Positions 1 to 8,164 of a stretch of 32,979 bases of DNA are shown here, piece after piece. The DNA comes from a bacterium. Its GTDB lineage: Bacteria > UBP14 > UBA6098 > JAFGQG01. Under the pieces are notes generated by a model, which saw nothing but the letters and a program-made list of their open reading frames with translations, had not been told where the DNA came from and ran no database searches. Within the stretch, counting starts at the first letter, position 1. Each line of letters begins with the position of its first letter. The position numbers and the translations under genes were made by a program. Location of the stretch: the NCBI GenBank assembly GCA_016935765.1, contig JAFGQG010000178.1:1-32979 (forward strand), given 5' to 3'.

Positions 1-30
1 AATTTTATCAGATATATTTTAAAATTTGAG

Positions 31-58
31 TTGACAACTACGTAATTATTATTAGTTT
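31..58 (+). promoter_or_regulatory. Sigma-70-type promoter for HD-protein/thiC operon
   Basis: TTGACA at 31-36 and TAGTTT at 53-58 are separated by 16 bp. Transcription would start near 65, so the in-frame TTG at 65 is unlikely to be the start codon and ATG 77 is favoured, with a very short leader. The same 16-bp spacing recurs at other promoters in the window. Predicted by eye only. Confidence 0.5.
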
Positions 59-76
59 AGTAAATTGCGTGAAATT

Positions 77-622
77 ATGGCAGATTATTTTAATGAAAAA
101 TTCGAGATATTAAAGCTTATAAATAACGATACAATAAAAGTCCAAGTGGTTCAATGCTGGCAGGAAAGCCTTAAAAGGGGAGCCTGGAGTATGACAGACC
201 TGGATATGATACCATTTTCACTCCTTGTACCAGATTGCCCGTACTCATTGATTGACCATACTGCTGCAGTTACGAAAAACGCTTTTGATTCCGCAAAAGC
301 CATTCAAAAATTCCATGAAAAGATAAGCATAGATTACGATATATTGATAGCTGGCGGATTATTACATGATGTGGGGAAATTATTGGAATACACAAAACAG
401 GGAGACAAGGTTGTGAAAAGCACTCATGGCAAGCTGCTGAGACATCCGATTAGCGGCGCTAACCTGGCTTCGGAAATGGGTTTGCCCCACGAAGTCGTGC
501 ACATAATAGCTACACATTCACACGAAGGAGATAAGGTCTATCGCTCCCCGGAATCAATAATTATCCACCATTGTGATTTTATTTATTTCGAGGTTGTAAA
601 AGCCCAACTTAATGTTGTTTAA
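77..622 (+). CDS. HD-domain metal-dependent phosphohydrolase
   Basis: A protein of about 181 residues built around a single HD domain. Numbered from ATG 77, the metal-site pattern is visible: His61 (IDHT), His97-Asp98 (LLHDVGK), His123, His147/His149 (THSHEGD) and a distal Asp167 (IHHCD). HD proteins hydrolyse phosphoesters such as nucleotides or cyclic dinucleotides; this one has no second domain, and its substrate cannot be read from the sequence. I prefer ATG 77 to the in-frame TTG 65 because the likely transcription start lies at about 65; no clear Shine-Dalgarno precedes either. It ends 15 nt before thiC and probably shares its transcript, so a role linked to the ThiC product (for example dephosphorylation) is conceivable but is inference. 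Confidence 0.85.
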   Translation: MADYFNEKFEILKLINNDTIKVQVVQCWQESLKRGAWSMTDLDMIPFSLLVPDCPYSLIDHTAAVTKNAFDSAKAIQKFHEKISIDYDILIAGGLLHDVGKLLEYTKQGDKVVKSTHGKLLRHPISGANLASEMGLPHEVVHIIATHSHEGDKVYRSPESIIIHHCDFIYFEVVKAQLNVV

Positions 623-637
623 AGGAGAACCTGACAG

Positions 638-1915
638 ATGAGTTTAATGACAGATTGCATGGCTGGTAAAACACCGGATGACATAAAGATAGTTGCGGAA
701 AAGGAAGACAGATCGGTCGATTATGTCAGGCAGATGGTTGCGGAAGGTAAAATAGTGATTCCCCGTAATACAAACAGGGAGATCGAGCCTATAGGGATCG
801 GAAAGGGTTTAACTACGAAAGTCAACGCGAATATTGGTACTTCGGGAGACAAGGCGGATATCGGATTTGAATTGGAAAAGCTCGCTGCCGCGGAGAAGGC
901 AAAAGCCGACGCGGTTATGGATCTTTCTACCGGCGGAGACCTGAAAGCTATAAGAGCCGAAATCCTTGGTAAGTCTATAATTCCCCTTGGAACGGTCCCG
1001 ATCTATGAAACCGCTATCAAAATGATCGACAGGGAGATAGCCATGATTGATATGACCGTGGACGATATTTTCAGCACGATAGAGGACCAGGCTAGAATGG
1101 GTGTCGATTTTATTACCGTTCACTGCGGAGTCACAAGCCGTATTGTCGATATGTTGCTGAGAGGTGACAGACTAATCAAGGTCGTAAGCAGAGGAGGGGC
1201 TTTTCTGGTTGAGTGGATCCATTATAACAAGCAGGAGAATCCATTGTACGAACACTATGACAGGCTTTTGGAACTGGCAAACGAATACGAATTAACATTG
1301 AGTTTGGGTGATGGTTTAAGACCGGGCACTGTTCTGGACGCAACTGATATATCTCAGATCCACGAATTGGTTGTACTCGGCGAGTTGGTAGAAAGAGCAA
1401 GAAAAGCCGGTGTTCAAACTATGGTTGAAGGACCAGGTCATATTCCGGTTAACGAGGTTGAAATGAACGTTCAATTGCAGAAATCGATCACGAAAGAAGC
1501 GCCATTTTATGTCCTTGGACCGATAGTAACCGACATCGCGCCCGGCTACGATCACCTGACTTCGGCGATAGGTGGCGCGATTGCTGGAGCTGCTGGAGCT
1601 GACTTCCTTTGCTATGTCACGAAAGCTGAACATCTATGCCTCCCGGATCCTGAAAGTGTGTGGGAAGGTGTGATGGTAACCAGGATCGCAGCTCATGCCG
1701 CTGACCTGGCTAAAGGAATAAAAAAAGCATGGGATTGGGATAGAAGTATGAGTGAAGCAAGGCATAAACTAGATTGGGAACAAATGTTCAAACTGGCAAT
1801 AGACCCTGAGTTAGCGAAAAAAATAAGGAACCAGATGCCTCCCGCTGAAGAAAAAGTGTGTACCATGTGTGGGGAATACTGCGCATTGAAGAAGATCGGT
1901 GAAATTAAACCTTAA
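638..1915 (+). CDS. thiC: Phosphomethylpyrimidine synthase ThiC (or paralogous 5-hydroxybenzimidazole synthase)
   Basis: A radical-SAM enzyme of the ThiC family, 425 residues, the short form found in many anaerobes. ThiC converts aminoimidazole ribotide to HMP-phosphate for thiamin; close paralogues (BzaF/BzaA/BzaB) make 5-hydroxybenzimidazole, the lower ligand of some cobamides, from the same substrate. Family landmarks are the N-terminal VAEKE and EGKIVIPRN blocks, MVEGPGHIPVNE, the DHLTSAIGGA block and a C-terminal cluster with Cys408, Cys411 and Cys415. The spacing CX2CX3C differs from the textbook CX2CX4C; I believe it also occurs in clostridial-type ThiC. A strong AAAGGAG lies before ATG 638. 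No other thi or bza gene is adjacent and no THI-box or cobalamin riboswitch was recognised, so context does not settle which product is made. ThiC is the default call. Confidence 0.9.
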   Translation: MSLMTDCMAGKTPDDIKIVAEKEDRSVDYVRQMVAEGKIVIPRNTNREIEPIGIGKGLTTKVNANIGTSGDKADIGFELEKLAAAEKAKADAVMDLSTGGDLKAIRAEILGKSIIPLGTVPIYETAIKMIDREIAMIDMTVDDIFSTIEDQARMGVDFITVHCGVTSRIVDMLLRGDRLIKVVSRGGAFLVEWIHYNKQENPLYEHYDRLLELANEYELTLSLGDGLRPGTVLDATDISQIHELVVLGELVERARKAGVQTMVEGPGHIPVNEVEMNVQLQKSITKEAPFYVLGPIVTDIAPGYDHLTSAIGGAIAGAAGADFLCYVTKAEHLCLPDPESVWEGVMVTRIAAHAADLAKGIKKAWDWDRSMSEARHKLDWEQMFKLAIDPELAKKIRNQMPPAEEKVCTMCGEYCALKKIGEIKP

Positions 1916-1973
1916 TCATTGATATGTTGTAAATTATAAAGAACGTAATTAAATTTATAACTAAGGAGTATTT

Positions 1974-2591
1974 ATGCTCATTGTCGGGATAACTGGTTCA
2001 ATTGGCACAGGGAAAACAACAGTGTGCCAGATCTTTAAGGAGCTTGGGGCTTATTTGATTGATGCAGATGTCCTCGGACACCAGCTTCTCGAAAAAAAGA
2101 ATATAAAAAGTAAGCTTATTAAGACTTTTTCGGATAAAATACTTGACGAGAACAAAAAAATCTGTAGAGATAAATTAGCTGAAATAGTGTTTGAAGATAA
2201 AAAGGAACTTAAAAAACTGGACGAACTTGTACACCCATCGTTGATAAAAAAAATAAAAAAGGAAATTGAAAACCTGAAGGAAACCGGTTTTCCAGGTATC
2301 GTAGTTATTGACGCGGCTCTGATATATAAATGGGATATCTTTGATGAACTGGACTACTTGATTGTTGTGGATGCCCCTATCTGGCATAGAACCAAAAGGC
2401 TGACAAAGAAAAGACACTACTCCGACGAACAGGCGGATAAGAGGATTTCAGTTACTTCACTCGATATGAAGAAATTGAATCCCCATATTGATTTTATCAT
2501 AAAGAATAACGGTACGCTGAACGAATTAAGACCAAAAGTGGTAAAAGTCTGGATAGAGCTGAAAAAAGAGCAGGATGTAAGAAAGGGTTAA
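1974..2591 (+). CDS. coaE: Dephospho-CoA kinase
   Basis: Catalyses the last step of coenzyme A synthesis, ATP-dependent 3'-phosphorylation of dephospho-CoA in the cytoplasm. The P-loop GSIGTGKT lies at residues 8-15, followed by the LIDAD block that binds the substrate side and the VHPSL motif typical of CoaE. The lid region has a TKKRHYSDEQADKR segment with conserved basic residues, and the C-terminal part keeps the family pattern IDFIIKNNGTLNEL. At 205 residues the length is usual for the family. ATG 1974 has AAGGAG 5 nt upstream. It follows thiC by 58 nt in the same orientation and may be co-transcribed. The next gene is convergent; no strong terminator is seen between them. Confidence 0.95.
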   Translation: MLIVGITGSIGTGKTTVCQIFKELGAYLIDADVLGHQLLEKKNIKSKLIKTFSDKILDENKKICRDKLAEIVFEDKKELKKLDELVHPSLIKKIKKEIENLKETGFPGIVVIDAALIYKWDIFDELDYLIVVDAPIWHRTKRLTKKRHYSDEQADKRISVTSLDMKKLNPHIDFIIKNNGTLNELRPKVVKVWIELKKEQDVRKG

Positions 2592-2675
2592 TTTCTACGA
2601 TTCACGAATTCGATTTTTTTATTCGCTTCTCAATAAATTTTAGAACATAAACGGCAACCGATGGTGTTAATATAA

Positions 2676-3983
2676 TCACGAACTCGTGATGTTCAACGTG
2701 TCAAGTTGCAGGTAGGGCGCATAGATACTTCCCCACCATTCCTGCTCACTTGACATGGCAGTAATTGTCTTCATGCATTCGTAAATATTACCCGATAATA
2801 TTACGTTCTTTAATCTTCCTGCAATCTTCCCGTTCTCGATCTTGTATGCTAGACCGATGGGATTGGAGAAAGCTCCTGAAAGTATATTTCCCTGACCGAC
2901 GCCAAGTAATTCTTCAACCAGGATCCCTGCGGAGATTCCGCCGAGCATATCACCGTAGGATTCTTTTCCAGGATTTACTACAATGTTCGAAGATGAAGGA
3001 AAGGGTTGTGAAAAAATATCCCTTGAAGCGCTTCCGGTCGGGTTTTTTCCCGCTTTTTTTGCAGTGTATAAATCGAAAAGGAAATTCTCCAGCACACCAT
3101 TGTTGATTATATTCAAAGGTCTTTTCAAGAAACCTTCATCATCGTATGCGGAACTCTTTGGTTTGTGGTCTATTGTCCCATCGTCGATTATACTGAGTTT
3201 CGGGTCGAATATCTGCTCACCCAATTTATCCGATATAGGAGAGGATTTGGAATAAATGTTCTTGCCGTTAATGCCGACCAGCAATGGAAGCAGCAATGCA
3301 GGGATAGCTTTGGGAGTAAAAATAACAGGTACTTTTTTGCCGGGGGTAAAGGATTCAATTTTGTCCGCATACTGGTATTGTTCAAGAATATTCTTAGCTA
3401 ATTTATCAATTTTCGAATCCATGTCTTCAGGGAGCCTGGTCGAAAAGAACCGGTCCGATAAGAATAGGAAGTCGCCCTCCTTGACCCTGGAAATTTCCGC
3501 TGAGATCGAAAAGACTGATTTCAATTCCGAAACCTTTAAACCGCTCGTATTCTCAAGGGTATTTTCAAGCCGTTCTTTACCCAAACTGATCTCAAGTTCA
3601 CAATCTTCCTTCAGTTCCAGCAGCAAGGATTGCAGTTTGTTGCCATAGCTGGCTATTTTCTCAAGAGAAAGCTGGTCAATGCTCTCGTCCCAGACATCGA
3701 TATGTTGTTCTCCTTGATGAGCAGGGAATTGGAGATCGATCTTCTCTCCGATCCTGCAGCTCTGTAATGTCGATTCTATCAAGTCTTCGATGCCGCCGGT
3801 TTTTGTGCTTCCCGAAAAACCAAGTCTGCCCCCTTCTATTGCTCTGAGGGAGTATCCTTCATTGACTGTGGTTTCGGTGGATTTTATCTTCCAACCCTTA
3901 AAATCGATGGAAGTATCGGCTGATTTCTGGTAATACAGTTCAGCTTTTTGAACGCTATCTGGTAATTTATCTAACAGGTTCAT
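2676..3983 (-). CDS. tldE: TldE/PmbA, partner subunit of the TldD metalloprotease
   Basis: 435 residues, the normal size for TldE (PmbA). In the E. coli TldD/TldE heterodimer, TldD holds the zinc and TldE is the inactive partner; the complex cuts unfolded peptides and matures ribosomally made peptides such as microcin B17. The family is visible from the N-terminal half with DFKGWKIK and GYSLRAIEGGRLGF, and from the C-terminal blocks with LVEELLGVGQGN and GAFSNPIGLAYKIENGKI. No HExxxH motif is present, as expected for the E subunit. Its ATG lies 2 nt after the tldD stop, so the two are translationally linked. A 16-nt palindrome at 2675-2690 overlaps the stop codon; it could fold but lacks a T-tract. 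No RiPP precursor gene was seen nearby. Confidence 0.93.
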   Translation of the reverse strand: MNLLDKLPDSVQKAELYYQKSADTSIDFKGWKIKSTETTVNEGYSLRAIEGGRLGFSGSTKTGGIEDLIESTLQSCRIGEKIDLQFPAHQGEQHIDVWDESIDQLSLEKIASYGNKLQSLLLELKEDCELEISLGKERLENTLENTSGLKVSELKSVFSISAEISRVKEGDFLFLSDRFFSTRLPEDMDSKIDKLAKNILEQYQYADKIESFTPGKKVPVIFTPKAIPALLLPLLVGINGKNIYSKSSPISDKLGEQIFDPKLSIIDDGTIDHKPKSSAYDDEGFLKRPLNIINNGVLENFLFDLYTAKKAGKNPTGSASRDIFSQPFPSSSNIVVNPGKESYGDMLGGISAGILVEELLGVGQGNILSGAFSNPIGLAYKIENGKIAGRLKNVILSGNIYECMKTITAMSSEQEWWGSIYAPYLQLDTLNITSS

Positions 3984-3985
3984 TT

Positions 3986-5347
3986 TTATTTTCCTCCAAT
4001 GATTACGTTTTTAATCCTTATATGAGGGCTTCCCATACCAACCGGAGCGCTTTGTCCTCCTTTGCCGCAAGTACCTCCGGGAAGCCAGGTAAAATCATTA
4101 CCAATCATTTCAATGTTATGCAAAGTTTCAAAGAGGTTTCCCTGTAGAACGACATCTCTAACCATTTCTGCGATCTTACCGTTCCGAATCATGAAGGCAT
4201 GTCCCGCTGAGAATGAAAAATTCTCCAGCATGGTTTGACCTCCATAGGCGTCGCAAGCATATACTCCCAGGTCGATATCCTTCAGCATTTCGTCAAAGCT
4301 TGACTCGCCATTCTCAACGTAAGTATTTGTCATTCTTACAATTGGGGCGCAGCTATAGTCCTCAGCGCGGCAGTTTCCAGTAACTTTTTCTCCCATCTTC
4401 ATGGCGGTTTCCCTTGAATGCAGCCTGCCGCTTAAGATGCCATTTTTTATCAGGTAGGTTTTCCCGCATGGCACCCCTTCGTCATCAAAGATAATGCTGC
4501 CCCTGTGACCCTGGATAGAACCATCGTCCACAACGTTTAAGATGTCCGGACCAAACCGCTTGCCGAGTTTCATCATCTGAATAGCCTTCGGGTTTTCAAA
4601 AAGGAAATCAGATTCGGATAAATGCCCGAAAGCTTCATGCATGAAAACACCGGCGAGGTGCGGATCCAAAATAACAGTGTACTTCCCGCCACTCACACTC
4701 TCCGCTTTCAACAACTTCAAGGCTTTTTCAGCAACCTCCTTCGCTAGATCATTTTTACCCCTGAATTTTCCATAATCATCTCTTGAAGTGATAACCTCGT
4801 AACTCATTTGAACGGTTTTGTCATCCTTTGCCACACTCATAAGCGCCATTACAAGGTCTGCTCTCTCCTTTTCAATGAAAACACCGTCAGTATTACCGTA
4901 CCAGCTATACCTGATGCTATCACCATAAATAGCCTTTGTATCAGCAATTAAGGGAGAGCTATTCAGCATCGTTGAATTGTATTCCTGGATCAGCTCCTTC
5001 TTCTCATTTAATGTATACTTCCTGAAATCATCTCTTAACGGATTGCTGATTTTCTTCTCAATAGGGTCCAGAGGATATAACTTTATTTCATCCTCGGGAT
5101 TGATTGTACGGGAGCAATCGATCGCCTGTTTAACCATCTGCGGCAATTGCTCGAAATTATTGAAAGTGGTTATTCCCCATCCTTTTCCAGGCAGCAATGC
5201 TCTTACAAAACCTCCTTCATCATTTAGATTTGTTCCCTTCTCAAGATCCCTGCCCTTAAAAGCGATTTCTGTGGTCTGGCTGCTTTGAAGCCTGATCTCC
5301 ATAAAACCCTCAACTCCTGTTAACAGCTGCTTTATTCTATCTATCAT
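3986..5347 (-). CDS. tldD: TldD, zinc metalloprotease subunit of the TldD/TldE complex
   Basis: 453 residues. The catalytic zinc motif HExxxH is present as HEAFGH at residues 237-242, within the block VFMHEAFGHLSESD. The C-terminal blocks GGQTMLENFSFSAGHAF and GGTCGKGGQSAPVGMGSPH are also characteristic of TldD. The enzyme degrades unstructured peptides threaded into the TldD/E chamber and trims RiPP leaders in some bacteria; cytoplasmic. ATG 5347 is preceded on its own strand by AAAGGAGATG with good spacing. First gene of a two-gene operon with tldE, and transcribed divergently from the secreted protein that starts at 5579. A TTGACG-N16-TATCCT promoter candidate lies upstream. Confidence 0.95.
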   Translation of the reverse strand: MIDRIKQLLTGVEGFMEIRLQSSQTTEIAFKGRDLEKGTNLNDEGGFVRALLPGKGWGITTFNNFEQLPQMVKQAIDCSRTINPEDEIKLYPLDPIEKKISNPLRDDFRKYTLNEKKELIQEYNSTMLNSSPLIADTKAIYGDSIRYSWYGNTDGVFIEKERADLVMALMSVAKDDKTVQMSYEVITSRDDYGKFRGKNDLAKEVAEKALKLLKAESVSGGKYTVILDPHLAGVFMHEAFGHLSESDFLFENPKAIQMMKLGKRFGPDILNVVDDGSIQGHRGSIIFDDEGVPCGKTYLIKNGILSGRLHSRETAMKMGEKVTGNCRAEDYSCAPIVRMTNTYVENGESSFDEMLKDIDLGVYACDAYGGQTMLENFSFSAGHAFMIRNGKIAEMVRDVVLQGNLFETLHNIEMIGNDFTWLPGGTCGKGGQSAPVGMGSPHIRIKNVIIGGK

Positions 5348-5399
5348 TTATCATCTCCTTTGATCTTTGTTGCCTTCAAATCAATCATAAAGTTTTAAA

Positions 5400-5427
5400 A
5401 GGATAAATAAAAATATGGAAACGTCAA
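5400..5427 (-). promoter_or_regulatory. Candidate promoter for tldD-tldE
   Basis: On the minus strand TTGACG (complement of 5422-5427) is followed after 16 bp by TATCCT (complement of 5400-5405). The spacing matches the other promoters in the window. It would give a leader of roughly 45 nt before the tldD ATG. Confidence 0.35.
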
Positions 5428-5436
5428 ATGTTTTTT

Positions 5437-5458
5437 TAGTAGTAAATTGCTGCTACTA
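5437..5458. promoter_or_regulatory. Operator-like inverted repeat between divergent genes
   Basis: Arms TAGTAG (5437-5442) and CTACTA (5453-5458) flank a 10-bp centre. The site lies between the tldD promoter candidate and the promoter candidate of the gene starting at 5579, a position where a regulator could act on both. The arms are short and chance occurrence in AT-rich DNA is possible. Confidence 0.2.
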
Positions 5459-5517
5459 TCATAAATATAATCAAAACTGGAACTTGACAGAGTATTTTTT
5501 TTGGAATTAGTTTTTTC

Positions 5518-5545
5518 TTGACATTTTGAAAAAAGGAAATTTAAT
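5518..5545 (+). promoter_or_regulatory. Candidate promoter for the secreted sorting-domain protein
   Basis: TTGACA at 5518-5523. The -10 is either TTTAAT (5540-5545, 16-bp spacer) or TAATTT (5542-5547, 18-bp spacer). A second TTGACA at 5484-5489 has no convincing -10. A leader of about 25-30 nt would precede the GTG start. Confidence 0.4.
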
Positions 5546-5578
5546 TTCAATTTTAATAAACTATTGGGAGGATATGAA

Positions 5579-6706
5579 GTGCGAAAAATAAATATAATAT
5601 TTTGTTTCCTTGTCCTTAGTGTTTATGCGTATGCTCAGGATTATGTAAGTATCAGTAATGGCTATGTGTCAGTAACTGCTGATAAGACAACAGGTCGCTT
5701 TTCAATTGGTGAGCCTGAAGATATTGCCCTAACCGATGGTTTCTATGATGAGCCTCATTTCTGCCACTGCAATCTGTATTTTGATGGCAATGTTTACAGT
5801 AACCAACCGGGGATCGGAGTAGGGGATATACTTATCGACTCCGTTGGAGTTTATGGCTCGGGAGATGATGAGTATATTTTTGTTGAGTGGCATGTTGGAC
5901 CCATTTTGGGGTGGTTTCATTACAAGCTGCAATTACCGGATTCCCTTAAATCTATGGTATATATGGAGGGACTTGCCTATAACAGCAGCCTGGACCTTCA
6001 TATAGTGGGACTGTTCCAGTATATGGATATTAAGGTGAACCATAATGACAATCCGCAGCTTTATTTGCCGACCGGTGTGTTTTATGAAGAGGCGGTTTTC
6101 AATACATACCCTATTCCTGCTTTCTATGTGGCTTTCGAGGAAAGCCTGCATCAAGATACTTCGTTCGCCTATAGTGAGGGAGTGATTTTTGGAAGGTCCG
6201 GCATCCCAATCGAACCAATGAAAATTGCATTCAGTAATTCTTCGAGGCTTGAAATAAATGAGTGGAACTTCGTTTCGGCAGGGGAGGAGCTTGAAGATCT
6301 GGCGGTCGGAATATGGTGGCCCCTGAGGGAATTGGAAGCTTATGAATTCTACCAATGCGCGAATTATTATGGAGGAGGTTATCCTGGGGCACAACCGTTC
6401 GTCAAAGAGACACACAAACCCATCGCTGAAAGCTTCGAATTGGATACGAACTACCCAAATCCCTTCAATGCCAGCACTACGATACCTTTCAAAATCCATG
6501 AAAGCGGTAAACTTAAATTGATAATACTCGATATTAACGGTAGAACTATTAATACCCTGGTTGATCAAAATTTAGTACCCGGTAGTTATAAAGTAGTATG
6601 GAATTGTAAAGACGAACAGAATATAGATGTACCTACCGGTGTTTATTTCTGCAGGATGGAAAGCAGCCAGGAATCCAAAACGAAAAAGATGATTCTATTA
6701 AAATAA
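5579..6706 (+). CDS. Secreted protein with FlgD-like/type IX-type C-terminal sorting domain
   Basis: About 375 residues. I choose GTG 5579 because GGGAGG lies just upstream at the right distance and the resulting N-terminus (VRKINIIFCF...) is a clean signal peptide ending near YAYAQ-DY; the in-frame TTG at 5564 would overlap the ribosome site. The middle 270 residues match no family I recognise; they are rich in aromatic residues, acidic and beta-like. The last 85 residues form a FlgD-Ig-like or Por-secretion-type tail: NYPNPFNAST, KLKLIILDINGR, GSYKVVWNCKDE, VPTGVYFCRME and a terminal KKMILLK. Such tails direct export and surface attachment by type IX secretion in Bacteroidota and occur widely in FCB-group candidate phyla. 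It is followed 17 nt later by a TPR lipoprotein in the same operon. The function of the exposed part is unknown. Confidence 0.85.
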   Translation: MRKINIIFCFLVLSVYAYAQDYVSISNGYVSVTADKTTGRFSIGEPEDIALTDGFYDEPHFCHCNLYFDGNVYSNQPGIGVGDILIDSVGVYGSGDDEYIFVEWHVGPILGWFHYKLQLPDSLKSMVYMEGLAYNSSLDLHIVGLFQYMDIKVNHNDNPQLYLPTGVFYEEAVFNTYPIPAFYVAFEESLHQDTSFAYSEGVIFGRSGIPIEPMKIAFSNSSRLEINEWNFVSAGEELEDLAVGIWWPLRELEAYEFYQCANYYGGGYPGAQPFVKETHKPIAESFELDTNYPNPFNASTTIPFKIHESGKLKLIILDINGRTINTLVDQNLVPGSYKVVWNCKDEQNIDVPTGVYFCRMESSQESKTKKMILLK

Positions 6707-6723
6707 AAAACGGAGGGAAAACG

Positions 6724-7440
6724 ATGAAGAGAAACCTTATCCTATTTACGGTTTTATGTTTAAGCATTCTTTTGTTTATTAACTGTGCTAAAAAGAAAAC
6801 TGAAGAAGAATACAATACTCTTATCAAGGAACTGACCGCTGCCAAAGAATTTGACCAGGTAATAGATAATTACGAGCAGTTGCTGAAGTTTTATCCTGAA
6901 AGTGAGAATATAGGCGATTACAAGGATGGATATCTGACAGTTCTTCTGCAAATGACAACGAAAGGAACCGAAGATGAGCAGTTGAAATATCTTGAGAAAA
7001 TTGTTGATGTTTTCGGGGATGAAGAATTCGTTCAGGTTGATTACGCTAATTTTCGATTGGCTAAAAGCCTGGAAGGGAAAGATGATGTGAGATCCGAAGA
7101 GCTGTATGGGAAGATAGACGCTGACGGGTATAATGAACTCGCTCGGTACCTGATCAGTGAGGAGCAATTCGAAGCCGCGCTGGATTGCTATAAAAAACAA
7201 CTTCAGTATTTTCCAAATGATGAGAATAAAGATAAAATGATTTTTATGATCGGATACATATACGGGGAATATTTGAAAGATTATGAAAGTGCAAAAAAGT
7301 ATTTTCAAGAAGTTATTGAAGAATTCCCGGAGTCGGAATTGAGAGATGACGCGGAATGGATGTACGAAAATGTCGGAAAGCCTTTAGAGGATATCGTTTT
7401 TGAAAAAAATTCTGAGGAAACAGAAAAGAAGTCGGAATAA
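6724..7440 (+). CDS. TPR-containing putative lipoprotein
   Basis: 238 residues. The N-terminus (MKRNLILFTV..., hydrophobic to residue 20, then Cys21) looks like a lipoprotein signal, but the residue before Cys21 is Asn (LFINC) instead of the usual Gly, Ala or Ser, so lipidation is likely but not certain. The mature part is helical with tetratricopeptide-like pairs: FDQVIDNYEQLLKFYPES, FEAALDCYKKQLQYFPND and YESAKKYFQEVIEEFPESE, each ending in the Pro-containing turn typical of BamD- and YbgF-like TPRs. The tail is acidic and lysine-rich. GGAGGG precedes ATG 6724. It forms an operon with the secreted protein upstream and ends before a strong hairpin. A scaffold role in the periplasm is inferred. 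Confidence 0.85.
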   Translation: MKRNLILFTVLCLSILLFINCAKKKTEEEYNTLIKELTAAKEFDQVIDNYEQLLKFYPESENIGDYKDGYLTVLLQMTTKGTEDEQLKYLEKIVDVFGDEEFVQVDYANFRLAKSLEGKDDVRSEELYGKIDADGYNELARYLISEEQFEAALDCYKKQLQYFPNDENKDKMIFMIGYIYGEYLKDYESAKKYFQEVIEEFPESELRDDAEWMYENVGKPLEDIVFEKNSEETEKKSE

Positions 7441-7473
7441 TATTGGAAGATAATTAGTAAATAAGCATTTTAT

Positions 7474-7524
7474 ATCCCCTCCTGAAAGATGTAAATAAAC
7501 ACAATGTCCGGGAGGGGATTTTAA
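7474..7524 (+). terminator. Rho-independent-type terminator after the TPR lipoprotein gene
   Basis: ATCCCCTCC at 7474-7482 pairs perfectly with GGAGGGGAT at 7511-7519. A T-G wobble and one further pair extend the stem to 11 bp, with a loop of 24 nt. The descending arm is followed by a T-rich run. The long loop weakens the call slightly. The GGAGGGG arm lies 30 nt before the ATG of the next gene and could be mistaken for its ribosome site. Confidence 0.65.
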
Positions 7525-7547
7525 TTTAATGATTGGTTTTACCAGCA

Positions 7548-8162
7548 ATGCAGATAGAAAGAATAATAGTAAGCGCTTATGAGACGAATTGTTACCTGGT
7601 TTTCGATGAGAAACTAAAAGAAACGGTCATCATAGATCCAGGCGCAGAAAGCGATAGAATTATTGAAGAGATAAAAAAGCGCAGATTATCTCCGCAGTTA
7701 ATAGTGTTGACTCACGGTCACATGGACCATATTGGGGCAATTCCTGACCTTCTTAGGACATTGTACATTCCGGTCGCGATCCATAGCCTCGATGTAAGCT
7801 TAATAGAGGATCCAAACCTGAATCTCTCCGCGGACTTCGATTGTTATACATCTATTACCCCGGATATAAGATTGGAGAATGGTGATCTGGTCGAAGTTGA
7901 AGGTGTGGAACTTGAAGTTATGCATTCACCAGGACATACACCCGGCTCAATTGCCTTGCTTGGCGATAGTTTTCTATTTTCGGGGGATACTCTATTTAAA
8001 AAAGGGATAGGAAGAACGGATCTCCCGGGAGGTTCTGAGGAAGAGTTAATGGAATCCCTGGATAGAATTCTTGAATTACAGGATGACTTGATTGTATATC
8101 CCGGACATGGACCTGAAACAACAATCGGAGAGGAAAGAGCCTTCCTCGATGCTTTCCTATGA
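7548..8162 (+). CDS. Metallo-beta-lactamase-fold hydrolase (glyoxalase II-like)
   Basis: 204 residues from ATG 7548. The N-terminus then reads MQIERIIVSAYETNCYL, the usual opening of the small YcbL/GloB-like group; the in-frame TTG at 7533 would add five untypical residues. Metal-binding motifs are complete: THGHMDH at 55-61, HSPGHTPGS, SGDTLF and a final YPGHGPET. The GRTDLPGG block and short C-terminus fit the stand-alone hydroxyacylglutathione-hydrolase-like family, whose members cleave thioesters; the real substrate is not deducible. No good Shine-Dalgarno precedes ATG 7548. It lies just after a terminator with no promoter recognised, so it may depend on read-through or on a promoter overlapping the hairpin. 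It converges with the next gene, 2 nt apart. Confidence 0.9.
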   Translation: MQIERIIVSAYETNCYLVFDEKLKETVIIDPGAESDRIIEEIKKRRLSPQLIVLTHGHMDHIGAIPDLLRTLYIPVAIHSLDVSLIEDPNLNLSADFDCYTSITPDIRLENGDLVEVEGVELEVMHSPGHTPGSIALLGDSFLFSGDTLFKKGIGRTDLPGGSEEELMESLDRILELQDDLIVYPGHGPETTIGEERAFLDAFL

Positions 8163-8164
8163 TA

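Noticed and set aside
1..76. THI-box or cobalamin riboswitch before the thiC operon
   Set aside because: Only 76 bp are available and no conserved riboswitch block is present; a promoter fits there instead.
1316..1633. Long minus-strand open frames inside thiC
   Set aside because: Antisense shadows of a clearly coding gene; no ribosome site and no recognisable domain. The same applies to the other antisense frames, for example those in tldE, dnaK and dnaJ.
2675..2690. 16-nt palindrome ATCACGA-AC-TCGTGAT at the tldE stop as terminator
   Set aside because: The loop is very short and no T-run follows on the minus strand; it may be chance within the coding end.
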